A stretch of 64,000 nucleotides of DNA from Verrucomicrobiia bacterium (GTDB lineage Bacteria > Verrucomicrobiota > Verrucomicrobiia > Verrucomicrobiales > Akkermansiaceae), in contig JAUIJD010000015.1 of the NCBI GenBank assembly GCA_030431475.1, forward strand, positions 24,433 through 88,432, given 5' to 3'. The notes under the pieces were generated by a model. The model saw nothing but the letters and a program-made list of their open reading frames with translations. It had not been told where the DNA came from and did no database searches. Each line of letters starts with the position of its first letter. The stretch's first letter is position 1. Of this stretch, positions 26,263-38,848 are shown piece by piece. The position numbers and the translations under genes were made by a program.

Positions 26263-29200
26263 ATGCCGTCATTTCTCCACCGCGGGCTGCGAAGCGCACT
26301 CCTGCTTGTTCCTTTCGCCATCGGATCGCCCGCCGTTCTCGGGGATCTCGTCCATCGCTGGTCGTTCAACGAAGCGCCGGGCAACGCCAGCAACGGCACC
26401 ACCCTGACCGATTCGGTTTCCTCCGCCGTCGCCACCGTCCGCGGCGAGTACATCACCCCGGCGAGTTTCGACGGCGCCGCCCTGCGCCTCCCGGGCACCT
26501 CCGACGGCAACCACTCGCTCGGCTTCATGTCGGCCTACCTCGACCTGCCGAACGGGATCATTTCCTCGAAGACGAACCTCACCGTCGAGATCTGGGCCAC
26601 CCCCCACAGCGTCACCGCCTACGACCGTCTCTTCGATTTCGGGCGCTCCGACCAGAGTCACGGCCCGGGGGCGGAGCCGGGCGAGCTCGCCGAGATCAAC
26701 GGCCAGGGACAGATCCCGGGCAACCGCAACGCCGACGACACGCTCTACTACAGCTTCGGCATCGGCAACGACGAGAACGGCCAGCGGCTCGAGGCGATGA
26801 TCAACGACACGGCCAATCCCGGTCTGTATCACGATGCCGCACAGGCGACCAACCTCGGCACCCGCTACCACTACGTCTTCACCTTCGAGGACTCGGTCGG
26901 CGCCTTCGGATCCGACGGCGGCCGGGTGAGCTGGTACCGGGACGGCACCCTGATCCACACCGCCGACGTCGATTTCCACCTCTCCGAGATGGAGGACGTG
27001 AACAACTGGCTCGGGCGCTCGCAGTGGACCACCGACTGGAACGCCGACGCATCCTACGACGAGGTGCGCATCTGGGACCATGCCCTCACGCCCGCCGAGA
27101 TCTCCGCCAACCTCGCCGCCGGTCCGGACTCGCTGGAGGACCCCGACACCGACGACGACGGCCTGCTCGACGTCGCGTTCGAGGACCACTACTTCGGCAA
27201 CGACGACGGCACCGCGAGCCAGACCGAACTCGACCTCCACGACGGCGACGACAACCCGGACGGCGACGCCTACACCAACCTCCAGGAGCAGGCCATGGGC
27301 ACCGACCCCACCGACCCGCTTTCCCCTCCTCCCCCCCCGACTCCGGACCACCTCTGGACCTTCACCGTCCAGGCCGACTCGACCGCCGAATCCGGAACGG
27401 TGTTCACTGATGAGATCGGAGGCGTCTGGGAGGCCACCCTCGTCGGCCAGGGCGGCCAGTTCGACGGCCGCCAGGTCATCCTTCCCGGCAGCACGACCGG
27501 AAACCAGCCGCTCTCTTCCATCTCCGCCTATCTCGACCTCTCCAACGGCATCGTTTCCGACACCCCCAGCGTCACCTTCGAGGCCTGGGCGACACCGATC
27601 TCCTCGAAGAACTGGCAGCGCCTCTTCGACTTCGGACGGACGGTCAGCTCCCACGGCGGAGGGGCGCCCGGAGAAATCGTCGACGACTTCACAGCACCGG
27701 GCCTGACCGATGCCTACGACAACCTGAGCCTCACTTTCAACGACGGCGGCGACATCAACACCCAGCAACTCGAGGGCGAGTATGACAACACGGGCATGGA
27801 TCCCTACTTCTCGTCCGCCGCCACCACGCCGGGTCAGGAATACCACTACGCTCTGGTCGTCGAGGACGGCGTCGGCATCTACGGCGCCGCCGGCATCCGC
27901 GCCTCCTGGTATCGCGACGGGGTGCTGCAGAACTCCGCCGACTTCAACTTCCGTCTGGTGGACATGGAGGACGTCAACAACTGGATCGGCCGCTCGATGT
28001 ATTCGGGCGATTCGAACGCCCACATGGCCCTCAACGAACTGCGCATCCACCGCAGCGCGCTGTCGCCGGCTCAAATCATTTCGAGTATGAACGCCGGAGC
28101 GGATCCCTCAAGTGGTCCTCCGGAGCCGCCGACCCCCGCCCCGATTCCGATCCGGCTGTGGGACTTCAACACCGCCCCGGGACCCGCCGCCGCCGGCACG
28201 GTGTTCAACGACGCGTCGTCCGACGGCGAGGAAGCCACCGTCCGGGGCAACAACGCCGAGCTGACCGGAACCGAGCTCCTGATCGGGGACGACGGGAGCG
28301 GCGGCCGCCAGACTACCGGCGGCGCCCAGTCCGGAGACAACATCTCCGCCTACCTGGAACTCCCCAATGGTTTCATCAGCTCGTTCACCGATCTCTCCAT
28401 CGAGGCCTGGATCACCCCGCGCAGTTCGGGCAACTGGCAGCGCACCTTCGACTTCGGGAATTGCACGGTCACCCACGGCAGCGGTGCCCTGCCGGGCGAG
28501 ATCATCGACGACGGCACCGCACCCGCCGGGTTTGAAGCCAACGACAACATCTTCCTCTCGATGAACGTCGGTGGTGACCTCAACGCCCAGCGCTTCGCCG
28601 CGAAGATCGGCTCCGGCGCCGAGTCGGCGAATGACAACTCATCCCTGGCGACGACCCCCGGAACCGAATACCACTACGTGCTCACCGTCGAGGACGGCGC
28701 CGGTGCCAACGGGGCGAGCGGTTGCCGGATCAAGTGGTATCGCGACGGCGCCCTCGTCTCCACCATCGACCTGCCCTTCCGGCTGCAGGACATGGAGGAC
28801 GTGAACAACTGGATCGGTCGATCCAACTGGTCACAGGACCAGAACTCCCACCTGTCGATCAACGAGTTGAGGGTCTACGACCGCACGATCACCCCGCAGG
28901 AGATCGGCTCCTCCTTCGACAACGGCACCGACGTCGGTTTCGCCGCACCCACGGCCCAAAACGACACCGCCACCCTTCATCGCGGACAGAAGGTCCTCGT
29001 CCAGGTGCTCGCCAACGACAGCGGAGGCATCGACCCCGGCTCCGTGACCATCGGCGCCGGACCCGCCCACGGGACCGTGTCGCTGTCCCCCGACGGCTCC
29101 GTCCTCTACACGCACGACGACAGCGGAACCGCCCCGGATTCCTTCACCTACACCGTCTCGGGCATCGGCGGGACCTCGTCGCCCGCGACCGTGGACATCA

Positions 29201-31806
29201 CCATCGCCACCGATCTGCGCATCGACAACCCGGCCTGGGCCATGCCGGCGGCGGCCCCGCCCACCGCGCTGACCCTCGTCGACGCCCTCCCCGGCCTCAC
29301 CTTCACCCGCCCGGTCTGCCTCACCCCGGTCCCCGGCGACCCGCAGCAGCTCTACGTCAGCGAACAACCCGGCATCATCCAACGGGTGGCGGATGTGACC
29401 TCCCTCACCCCGGCCACCAATGTCTTCCTCGACATCTCGGGCGCCGTCGACATGGGCCCCTTCCTCGCCGGACAGCCGGAGAACGGCCTCCTCGGCCTGG
29501 CCTTCCACCCGGACTACGAAACCAACGGCTACTTCTACGTGGCCTACACGGTGAACCAGGGCGGAAACTACTTCCAGCGGGTGTCGCGCTTCAGCCGTGA
29601 TGCCGCCGACCCGACGATCGCGGACCCGGCCAGCGAGCTGATCCTCCTCCACATCGACGACTTCGGGCTGAACCACAACGGGGGCGACCTCCACTTCGGT
29701 CCCTCGGACGGCTACCTCTACTACGGCACCGGGGACGGGGAGAACTCGACCGCCGGCCAGGCCCGGAGCCAGAAGATCGACGACGACTTCTACTCGGGCA
29801 TCTTCCGGATCGATGTCGACAAGAAGCCCGGCAGCCTCGAGCCCAATCCCCATCCGTCGATTCCGACCTATTCGGGGGAGGCGGCGTTCGGCATCCCGCC
29901 GGACAACCCCTTCGTCCACACCAGCCTCGGCGGCGACTGGGACGGCCTCTACAACGGGGACGACTATTCCGGCGCGCTGGGCACGGTGCGCACCGAATTC
30001 TGGGCCACCGGGATCCGTCATGCCTGGCGCATGTCGTTCGACCCGGTCACCGGCGACCTCTGGGAAGGCGATGTCGGCCAGGTCACCTACGAGGAGATCA
30101 ACCGCATCGAACGCGGCGGCAACTACGGCTGGGCCTACCGCGAGGGCGCCCACGACTTTTCCGGAGTCCTCGGCTCCCCACCCGCCGGATGGACCAGCAT
30201 CGATCCGATCTACGACTACCTCCACAACGGGCTCGGCGGCGATGCCAACTACACCGGCAACTCGGTCTGCGGCGGCTACGTCTACCGCGGCACCCGCTTC
30301 CCGGAGCTCTACGGCTACTACATCTTCTGCGACTCGATCTCCGGTCACATCTGGCAGATGGACACCGCCACCGGCACCACCACCCGCATCGCCGGCCTGC
30401 CGGGACAGTACGGCGTGTTCTCGTCGATGGGCGTCGACCCGAGCAACCAGGACATCCTCTTCTGCGCCTACCTCACGGGGAAGATCCTCCGCCTCTCGAA
30501 GAGCACCGACCTCTCCACCGGATTTCCGGAAACCCTGAGCGAGACCGGCCTGTTCTCGGACCTGACCGACCTCTCCCCGGCTCCCGGCATCCTGCCGATC
30601 CAGCCGAACCTGAAGTTCTGGAGCGACTACGCCGACAAGGTCCGCTGGTTCGGTATCCCGGACGACACCAGCCGCATGACCTACCAGGCGGAAGGCCCGT
30701 GGACCTATCCGACGGGCATGGTCTGGGTGAAGCACTTCGATCTTGCCATGACCCGTGGCAACCCCGCCACCAACAAGCGCATCGAGACCCGCGTGCTGGT
30801 GAAGACCGACAGCGGCGTCTACGGCGTCAGCTACCGCTGGAACGAGGACGAGACCGAGGCCTACCTCGTCGAGGACGCCGGCGTGTCCTTCGACCTCGAA
30901 ATCGACGACGACGGAACCCCCTACACCCAGACCTGGGGCATCCCGAGCCGCTCGACCTGCATCACCTGCCACCAGGACCGCCCGCTGTCGTTCTACACCC
31001 GCCAAATCAACCGGGTGGAGACGATGAACGGATTCATCGGAAACCAGATCGACCTCCTCCACTCCGCCGGCTACCTGACCAACGACCCCGATCCGGTCGA
31101 GACCCTGCCCGCCCACGTCCGACCCGACCAGACCGACCTTCCGCTCGAACAACGCGCCCGCTCCTACCTCGACGTCAACTGCGCCTACTGCCACCAGGAC
31201 GGCGGGAGCATCGGCGGCCTGTGGGACGGCCGCGAGGAGCTCACGCTCGAGGCAACCGGCATGATCCACGGCACCCCGATCCAGAACCTCGGCAACCCGG
31301 CCAACGAGTACATCGTGCCTCAGGACCCGCTTCACTCCGTCATCCTCCAGCGCGCCGGGGCGACCAACGGTTTCACCCGCATGCCCCCGGTCGCCACCAA
31401 CGAGGTCGACCTCGAGGGACTCGAGCTCCTCACCGAATGGATCAACTCCATTCCCACCGACCGTCTCTACGACGACTGGGCGGCGGAAAACCTGGTGTAT
31501 GGAGGCAAGGCCGGCGACGACGACGGGGACGGACGCACGAACTACGACGAGTTCCTGCTCGGAACCCATCCGCTGTCCGGTGCCGACGATCCTCCGCTCG
31601 CCATGGACGGGGACGAGCTCGTGCTCCAACGCCGCGCGTTCCGCTTCTACGACATCGAGACCAGCACCAATCTCGTCGATTGGGAGAGCTGGGACGTCCC
31701 GGAGAACACCGAAGGCTACGTCGGCAGCGACGAAGTCGACGTGATCCCGCTGTCGACGAGCGAGGACGACCGGCGCTTCTTCCGGATCGAGGTGCGGGAG
31801 CCCTGA
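26263..31806 (+). CDS. large secreted protein: 3 LamG domains, cadherin-like domain, PQQ-type sugar dehydrogenase propeller, SO2930-like diheme domain
   Basis: A 1847-residue modular exoprotein. Signal peptide MPSFLHRGLRSALLLVPFAI. Domains by approximate residue: LamG-like 29-286; a calcium-binding TSP3-type stretch (DTDDDGLLD...GTDPTDP) 296-353; LamG-like 363-613 and 631-886, the three repeats sharing EDVNNWIGRS/EDVNNWLGRS; a cadherin/VCBS-like domain 900-981 (QVLANDSGG...DSFTYTVSG); a glucose/sorbosone dehydrogenase beta-propeller 1003-1416 (GLLGLAFHPDY, FGLNHNGGDLHFGP); an SO2930-type cytochrome region 1433-1730 with two heme motifs CITCH (about 1566) and CAYCH (about 1640); and a C-terminal Ca-binding/Ig-like tail. 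It plausibly binds a glycan, oxidises a sugar with PQQ and passes electrons to its own hemes. The chosen start opens the signal peptide. Confidence 0.85.
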   Translation: MPSFLHRGLRSALLLVPFAIGSPAVLGDLVHRWSFNEAPGNASNGTTLTDSVSSAVATVRGEYITPASFDGAALRLPGTSDGNHSLGFMSAYLDLPNGIISSKTNLTVEIWATPHSVTAYDRLFDFGRSDQSHGPGAEPGELAEINGQGQIPGNRNADDTLYYSFGIGNDENGQRLEAMINDTANPGLYHDAAQATNLGTRYHYVFTFEDSVGAFGSDGGRVSWYRDGTLIHTADVDFHLSEMEDVNNWLGRSQWTTDWNADASYDEVRIWDHALTPAEISANLAAGPDSLEDPDTDDDGLLDVAFEDHYFGNDDGTASQTELDLHDGDDNPDGDAYTNLQEQAMGTDPTDPLSPPPPPTPDHLWTFTVQADSTAESGTVFTDEIGGVWEATLVGQGGQFDGRQVILPGSTTGNQPLSSISAYLDLSNGIVSDTPSVTFEAWATPISSKNWQRLFDFGRTVSSHGGGAPGEIVDDFTAPGLTDAYDNLSLTFNDGGDINTQQLEGEYDNTGMDPYFSSAATTPGQEYHYALVVEDGVGIYGAAGIRASWYRDGVLQNSADFNFRLVDMEDVNNWIGRSMYSGDSNAHMALNELRIHRSALSPAQIISSMNAGADPSSGPPEPPTPAPIPIRLWDFNTAPGPAAAGTVFNDASSDGEEATVRGNNAELTGTELLIGDDGSGGRQTTGGAQSGDNISAYLELPNGFISSFTDLSIEAWITPRSSGNWQRTFDFGNCTVTHGSGALPGEIIDDGTAPAGFEANDNIFLSMNVGGDLNAQRFAAKIGSGAESANDNSSLATTPGTEYHYVLTVEDGAGANGASGCRIKWYRDGALVSTIDLPFRLQDMEDVNNWIGRSNWSQDQNSHLSINELRVYDRTITPQEIGSSFDNGTDVGFAAPTAQNDTATLHRGQKVLVQVLANDSGGIDPGSVTIGAGPAHGTVSLSPDGSVLYTHDDSGTAPDSFTYTVSGIGGTSSPATVDITIATDLRIDNPAWAMPAAAPPTALTLVDALPGLTFTRPVCLTPVPGDPQQLYVSEQPGIIQRVADVTSLTPATNVFLDISGAVDMGPFLAGQPENGLLGLAFHPDYETNGYFYVAYTVNQGGNYFQRVSRFSRDAADPTIADPASELILLHIDDFGLNHNGGDLHFGPSDGYLYYGTGDGENSTAGQARSQKIDDDFYSGIFRIDVDKKPGSLEPNPHPSIPTYSGEAAFGIPPDNPFVHTSLGGDWDGLYNGDDYSGALGTVRTEFWATGIRHAWRMSFDPVTGDLWEGDVGQVTYEEINRIERGGNYGWAYREGAHDFSGVLGSPPAGWTSIDPIYDYLHNGLGGDANYTGNSVCGGYVYRGTRFPELYGYYIFCDSISGHIWQMDTATGTTTRIAGLPGQYGVFSSMGVDPSNQDILFCAYLTGKILRLSKSTDLSTGFPETLSETGLFSDLTDLSPAPGILPIQPNLKFWSDYADKVRWFGIPDDTSRMTYQAEGPWTYPTGMVWVKHFDLAMTRGNPATNKRIETRVLVKTDSGVYGVSYRWNEDETEAYLVEDAGVSFDLEIDDDGTPYTQTWGIPSRSTCITCHQDRPLSFYTRQINRVETMNGFIGNQIDLLHSAGYLTNDPDPVETLPAHVRPDQTDLPLEQRARSYLDVNCAYCHQDGGSIGGLWDGREELTLEATGMIHGTPIQNLGNPANEYIVPQDPLHSVILQRAGATNGFTRMPPVATNEVDLEGLELLTEWINSIPTDRLYDDWAAENLVYGGKAGDDDGDGRTNYDEFLLGTHPLSGADDPPLAMDGDELVLQRRAFRFYDIETSTNLVDWESWDVPENTEGYVGSDEVDVIPLSTSEDDRRFFRIEVREP

Positions 31807-31854
31807 GGCGGCTTTTTCCTTCCGGATCGGCACGCGCTATGCAAGGCCTTGCCC

Positions 31855-33084
31855 ATGCGCCTGCTTGCCTGTCTTACCCTCGTTTTCCTCCCGCTGCTCG
31901 CGTCGCATGCTCAGGACGAGCCGACGGCGACCACCACCGCGGAGGCGTCCGTTCCTCCCCAGGAGCTTGAGTTGCGCCTGGTTCCCTTCACCCCCTCGCA
32001 GCTCGAGGTCGAGGCCAAGGCATGGCAGGAGCTGGTGCAGGAGAAGTCCCGCGAAGTGGCCGATGCCAAGATCGAGGCGCTGAGATCGGGCAGCACGGAC
32101 CAGGAGCGGATCGAGGCGCTGCTGAAGGAGGAGAAGCAGTTGATGGACCGCCTCGGGATCGTGCTCGATTCATGGGAGGCCAAGGGCGGCGAACCGGATG
32201 AGATCCGCTCGTGGCTGACGGCCGTCCGCGGCGCCGAACTCCAGGTCGACAATCCTTCGGGCCTGGTCGCCGCCTTCCGCCGCTGGCTCGAGGCCGAGGA
32301 CGGCGCTCGTTCCTGGGTCGTGAAGCTGGCGATCTTCGCGGCAATCTTCTTCGCCGGGGCGATTCTCGCCTCGATCTTCTCCCGCCTCGCCGGCAAGGCG
32401 ATGGCGCGCCACAAGAGCAGCTCGGAGCTGCTGGACCGCTTCGTCACCACCATCATCCGGCGCGGCATCCTCTTGCTGGCCATCGTCATTGGGCTTTCGA
32501 CCCTGGGCGTGAAAGTCGGAGCGCTGGTCGCCCTCATCGGCGGCGGTGCCTTCATTCTCGGCTTCGCGCTGCAGGACAGCCTCGCCAACTTCGCCAACGG
32601 CATCATGCTCATGATCTACCAGCCCTTCGATGTCGGCGATGCCGTCGAGATCGGCGGCGTGTCCGGCTCGGTCGATTCGGTCAGCCTCGTCAACACCACC
32701 ATCAAGAGCTGGGACAACAAGGTCATCATCGTCCCGAACAAAAACGTCTGGGGCCAGACCATCACCAACATCACCGGGTCCGACCAGCGGCGCGTCGACA
32801 TGGTCTTCGGCATCGGCTACGACGACGACATCGAGAAGGCCCAGGGCATCCTCGAGAAGATCGTCTCCGAACACGAGCTGGTGCTCGAGGATCCCGCTCC
32901 CACCATCAAGATGCACGAGCTCGCGGACTCGTCCGTGAATTTCGTCTGCCGCCCGTGGGCGAAGACCTCCGACTACTGGGGCGTCTACTGGGACATCACC
33001 CGACGGGTGAAGGACGAGTTCGACGCCAACGACATCAGCATTCCCTTCCCGCAGCGCGACGTGCACCTGCATCAGGCGGGCTGA
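31855..33084 (+). CDS. small-conductance mechanosensitive channel, MscS family
   Basis: A 409-residue MscS-family channel with a cleavable-looking N-terminal signal (MRLLACLTLVFLPLLASHAQ) and a periplasmic helical segment (about 25-145). Three membrane helices follow, then the pore region GFALQDSLANFANGIMLM and the MscS beta-domain (YQPFDVGDAVEIGGVSGSV, VPNKNVWGQTITN). The C-terminal cytoplasmic cage domain ends around DISIPFPQRDVHL. It opens under membrane tension to release solutes during hypo-osmotic shock. ATG at 31855 is preferred over an in-frame TTG two codons upstream. Its last 13 bases overlap the convergent YihY gene. Confidence 0.92.
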   Translation: MRLLACLTLVFLPLLASHAQDEPTATTTAEASVPPQELELRLVPFTPSQLEVEAKAWQELVQEKSREVADAKIEALRSGSTDQERIEALLKEEKQLMDRLGIVLDSWEAKGGEPDEIRSWLTAVRGAELQVDNPSGLVAAFRRWLEAEDGARSWVVKLAIFAAIFFAGAILASIFSRLAGKAMARHKSSSELLDRFVTTIIRRGILLLAIVIGLSTLGVKVGALVALIGGGAFILGFALQDSLANFANGIMLMIYQPFDVGDAVEIGGVSGSVDSVSLVNTTIKSWDNKVIIVPNKNVWGQTITNITGSDQRRVDMVFGIGYDDDIEKAQGILEKIVSEHELVLEDPAPTIKMHELADSSVNFVCRPWAKTSDYWGVYWDITRRVKDEFDANDISIPFPQRDVHLHQAG

Positions 33085-34034
33085 CCGTCCTTGGGACGCG
33101 GCGTATCCAGCGGGCGGGTGAGGATCCGCACCACCACGGCGCCGGCGAAGAGCACCATGGCGTTGTAGTAGATCCAGACCTGGACCAGCAGGAAGGATCC
33201 GATCACGCCGTAGACGCTGAAGCCGGCGCCGATCGACATCGCCCCCATCGCCCGGCTCCCGATCTCCCACAGCAGGGCCGCCCCCACGGCGACCCCGAGG
33301 GCGTTCCGGGTGGCGACCCGCTCCTTCGAGAGAAACCGGTAGAGCAGGAAGAACACGAGGGTGTTCACCGCCAGCCCCACCAGCATCGCGCCGGCCCAGG
33401 AAAACCCCTCCACCGCCGGCACCCACTCCCGGACGAACGCGTTCGCCCCGCGCATCACCAGTCCGGCGACGAACACCAGCACCACCACCAGTCCCATGCC
33501 GAAGAGCATCGCCAGCGAGCGCAGGCGGCCGAGCAGCATCCGTTTCACGGCGGCCACCAGCCCTTTCGGCATCTTGCGCTGACGCACCTGCCAGATCCGG
33601 TTGAAGCCTCGGTCGATCTGCAGGAAGACGAGCGAAGCGGTGAACAGGAGCATGACCCCCGCGAGCGGCCCGGTCACCAGGGCCCCCGACTCGACCCGGC
33701 TCAGCATCTGTCCGAGCGCCTCACCCACCTCTGGGGAAAGCTGCTGGGAGACCGTGGTGAGAATCGTCTCCCGGGCGTCCCGTCCCTTCTCGACGAACTG
33801 AAAGAAGGTCCCGACCCCGGCCATCAGCACCAGCATCAGCGGAAACAGCGAAAGCGCGGCGTAGTAGGCGACCGCCGCGGCGATGGCGGTGCATTCGAAG
33901 GTGAGCCACGCCTGCCACGCTTCCCCCGCTCGTTGTTTGATCGCCGGCCACACGGCTCCGAATCTACGGGCTGACGCCGTCGGCACAAGCGACCGGATCG
34001 GAAAGGTTGAACCGATCGGAAAAATCCGCATCAT
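33072..34034 (-). CDS. YihY/BrkB-family inner-membrane protein
   Basis: A protein of up to 320 residues with about six membrane helices. Family marks include ECTAIAAAVAYYAALSLFPL in the first helix, FNRIWQVRQRK after the second, and GSFLLVQVWIYYNAMVLFAGA near the end. Members were once annotated as RNase BN but are now considered transporters or membrane proteins of unknown role. The N-terminus is uncertain: the ATG at 34034 leaves only 11 bases to the divergent lipase start, and internal GTG codons near 33987 would also precede the first helix. The 3' end overlaps mscS by 13 bases. Confidence 0.85.
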   Translation of the reverse strand: MMRIFPIGSTFPIRSLVPTASARRFGAVWPAIKQRAGEAWQAWLTFECTAIAAAVAYYAALSLFPLMLVLMAGVGTFFQFVEKGRDARETILTTVSQQLSPEVGEALGQMLSRVESGALVTGPLAGVMLLFTASLVFLQIDRGFNRIWQVRQRKMPKGLVAAVKRMLLGRLRSLAMLFGMGLVVVLVFVAGLVMRGANAFVREWVPAVEGFSWAGAMLVGLAVNTLVFFLLYRFLSKERVATRNALGVAVGAALLWEIGSRAMGAMSIGAGFSVYGVIGSFLLVQVWIYYNAMVLFAGAVVVRILTRPLDTPRPKDGQPA

Positions 34035-34045
34035 CCTGCCGCCTT

Positions 34046-35710
34046 ATGCCCAACCGCTTCCTCACCCTTCTCCCGGCCCTGCTTTTCGTCGCCTCCTGCT
34101 CGGCGCCGATCAGCGTGCACGAGAACGACGCCGTGCCCCCGGCCGCCCGGGTCACCAGCCCGGCGGCCCTCGAGCGCGCCGCCGAGCCGGGCGACAACGC
34201 GCTGGCCGACATCGGCCCGCTGCTGGATGCCCTGCGCACCACCGGCCGTGCCATCGCCGGCGGCAACGACGACGCGATTCCGGAGTACAACTACCTGACC
34301 GCCCGTCTCGTCGACCGTCTCATCGAGGCCGGCGTGCGCCCCTGGGACCAATCGCTGCCGGTGAGCGGCGGCTCGGTCGACTACCTGCTCCGCGGCACCG
34401 AGCCGGCCGACCTCAAGGATCCAGGCCGCGAGTTCATTCCCACCGATCGCCTCTCCTTCACCGGACGCTACGCCCGCGACACCGGCCGCACGGCCGGCAT
34501 CGGCGCCCCGCTGGTCACCTTCCTGGGCAACGGGAAGCGGTCGGAGAAGACCATCCCCTACCGCACCGTCACCGCGGTGGTCCGCTTCGACGGCAACCAG
34601 GCCACCGTGGACCTGCTCGATCCCTTCGCCACCCAGGAAGTCTCGCTCGGCGGCCGCACCCTGCCGCTCAGCGCCGACTTCAACTCGCCGGTGGCCTACA
34701 TCCTGTCCAAGGACCGGATCGACGAGCTCGGGCTCGCCCGACTGATCAATCCCACCCGCTACGACGACACGGCGCGGCTGAGTGCGGTGCAGCCCTACGA
34801 CCCCGACAAGATTCCCGTGCTCTTCGTCCACGGCCTGCAGGACACGCCCGCCTCCTTCGCCCCGATGTATTTCGAGCTGATGGACGACCCCGCCATCCGC
34901 GACACCTACCAGTTCTGGGCCTTCAGCTATCCCAGCGGCTACCCCTACCCGATGCCGGCCGCAATCCTGCGCGACGAGCTCGACCGGATGCGCGAACTGC
35001 ACCCCGACCACAAGGACATCGTCATCATCGGCCACAGCATGGGCGGCCTGATCTCCCGCTTGATGGTCACCGACGTCGGCGACGGCATCTGGGTGAAGTT
35101 CTTCGGCAAGGCACCCGCGGAGAGCGGCCTCAGCGGGGAAAGCCGCGAGCTGCTCGAGGACGCGCTGCTCTTCGACGCTCGGCGCGACATCTCGCGCGCC
35201 ATCTTCATCTCGGCTCCCCACCGCGGCAGCGAACTGGCCACCAACATCATCGGCTGGATCGGCATCAAGCTGGTCCGTTTCCCGGCCACCCTCGCCAACG
35301 TGCGGGACTCGTTCATCAGCGCCCTCAGCCTCGACGCCTCGGGCATGCAGCTCGACCGCTTCCCCAGCAGCATCGACACCCTCTCCCCGAGCAACCGCTT
35401 CGTGAAGGCGATCAACGAGTATCCGATCCGCCCGGACATCCCCTACCACTCCATCATGGGCGACCGGGGCAAGGGCGACACGCCCGATTCCAGCGACGGC
35501 GTGGTCGCCTACTGGAGCTCCCACCTCGACGGCGCGGTTTCCGAGAAGATCGTGCCCAGCAACCACAGCGCCCACCAGAATCCGGCGGGCATCGAGGAAG
35601 TCCGGCGCATCCTCCACCTCCACGCGGGACTCCCCTACCGCGCCCGCACCGACCTCGAGCCGGCCGGGCCGGAGGAAATGAAACGCGGCCCCGGGCGCTG
35701 GCCGCGCTGA
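34046..35710 (+). CDS. alpha/beta-hydrolase (lipase/PGAP1-like) lipoprotein
   Basis: A 554-residue predicted lipoprotein: MPNRFLTLLPALLFVASC carries the lipobox VASC. A ~200-residue N-terminal domain of unknown type is followed by an alpha/beta-hydrolase. Visible features are the oxyanion-hole strand PVLFVHGLQDTP, the nucleophile elbow GHSMGG, a likely acid and basic tail around SSDGVVAYWSSHLDG, and a candidate catalytic His in PSNHSAHQNP. The pattern matches extracellular or outer-membrane lipases/esterases. Substrate unknown. The start at 34046 is chosen because it begins the lipoprotein signal; the start of yihY lies 11 bases away on the other strand. Confidence 0.82.
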   Translation: MPNRFLTLLPALLFVASCSAPISVHENDAVPPAARVTSPAALERAAEPGDNALADIGPLLDALRTTGRAIAGGNDDAIPEYNYLTARLVDRLIEAGVRPWDQSLPVSGGSVDYLLRGTEPADLKDPGREFIPTDRLSFTGRYARDTGRTAGIGAPLVTFLGNGKRSEKTIPYRTVTAVVRFDGNQATVDLLDPFATQEVSLGGRTLPLSADFNSPVAYILSKDRIDELGLARLINPTRYDDTARLSAVQPYDPDKIPVLFVHGLQDTPASFAPMYFELMDDPAIRDTYQFWAFSYPSGYPYPMPAAILRDELDRMRELHPDHKDIVIIGHSMGGLISRLMVTDVGDGIWVKFFGKAPAESGLSGESRELLEDALLFDARRDISRAIFISAPHRGSELATNIIGWIGIKLVRFPATLANVRDSFISALSLDASGMQLDRFPSSIDTLSPSNRFVKAINEYPIRPDIPYHSIMGDRGKGDTPDSSDGVVAYWSSHLDGAVSEKIVPSNHSAHQNPAGIEEVRRILHLHAGLPYRARTDLEPAGPEEMKRGPGRWPR

Positions 35711-35789
35711 TCCGCCGCCCCCCGTTCCCGCTCCCGCAATGCTGCGTCCGGCGCCGCGGGCGATGACCCGAATCGTCGGAACTCGTTCA

Positions 35790-35817
35790 TTGACACGGGT
35801 TTCGCGACCCCTAAGCT
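35790..35817 (+). promoter_or_regulatory. predicted sigma-70-type promoter of ppdK
   Basis: A perfect -35 box TTGACA (35790-35795), a 16-base spacer and a weaker -10 box TAAGCT (35812-35817). Transcription would start near 35824, exactly at the base of the hairpin described next, giving a leader of about 70 bases. Confidence 0.5.
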
Positions 35818-35823
35818 CCGCGC

Positions 35824-35863
35824 GTCCGCGCCGGAGGGGGCTGCTACACGCCCCCCCGCGGAC
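35824..35863 (+). promoter_or_regulatory. stable stem-loop in the ppdK leader
   Basis: Outer stem GTCCGCG (35824-35830) pairs with CGCGGAC (35857-35863). Inner stem GGGGGC (35836-35841) pairs with GCCCCC (35850-35855) around the loop TGCTACAC. No T-run follows, so this is not an intrinsic terminator. At the predicted transcript 5' end it could protect the mRNA from decay or be a binding site. Confidence 0.55.
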
Positions 35864-35893
35864 CCTCCGCTAACCTGACCACCAAGACAACAG

Positions 35894-38719
<2,826 letters not shown>

Positions 38720-38765
38720 TCGTGGCGGTGGCTTCCAGCCGCCGTGCCTTTACCCCAGGCTTCCC

Positions 38766-38802
38766 ACCGCCCCTTTCGCATCATGCGGAAGGGGCGGTTT
38801 TT
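38766..38802 (+). terminator. intrinsic terminator of ppdK
   Basis: The 14-bp stem CCGCCCCTTTCGCA/TGCGGAAGGGGCGG has one C-A type imperfection and the loop TCA, followed by five T. It lies 47 bases after the ppdK stop, just after a GGCGGTGGCTTCCAGCCGCC palindrome. Confidence 0.9.
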
Positions 38803-38848
38803 CGTACGCCGGCCGCGGATCCGGCGCTGCCGCCCGATCGTCCGCGGC

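Noticed and set aside
27148..27330. CRISPR-like or other DNA-level repeat in the large exoprotein gene
   Set aside because: Repetition reflects Asp/Gly-rich calcium-binding codons and the three LamG copies; there are no regular spacers.
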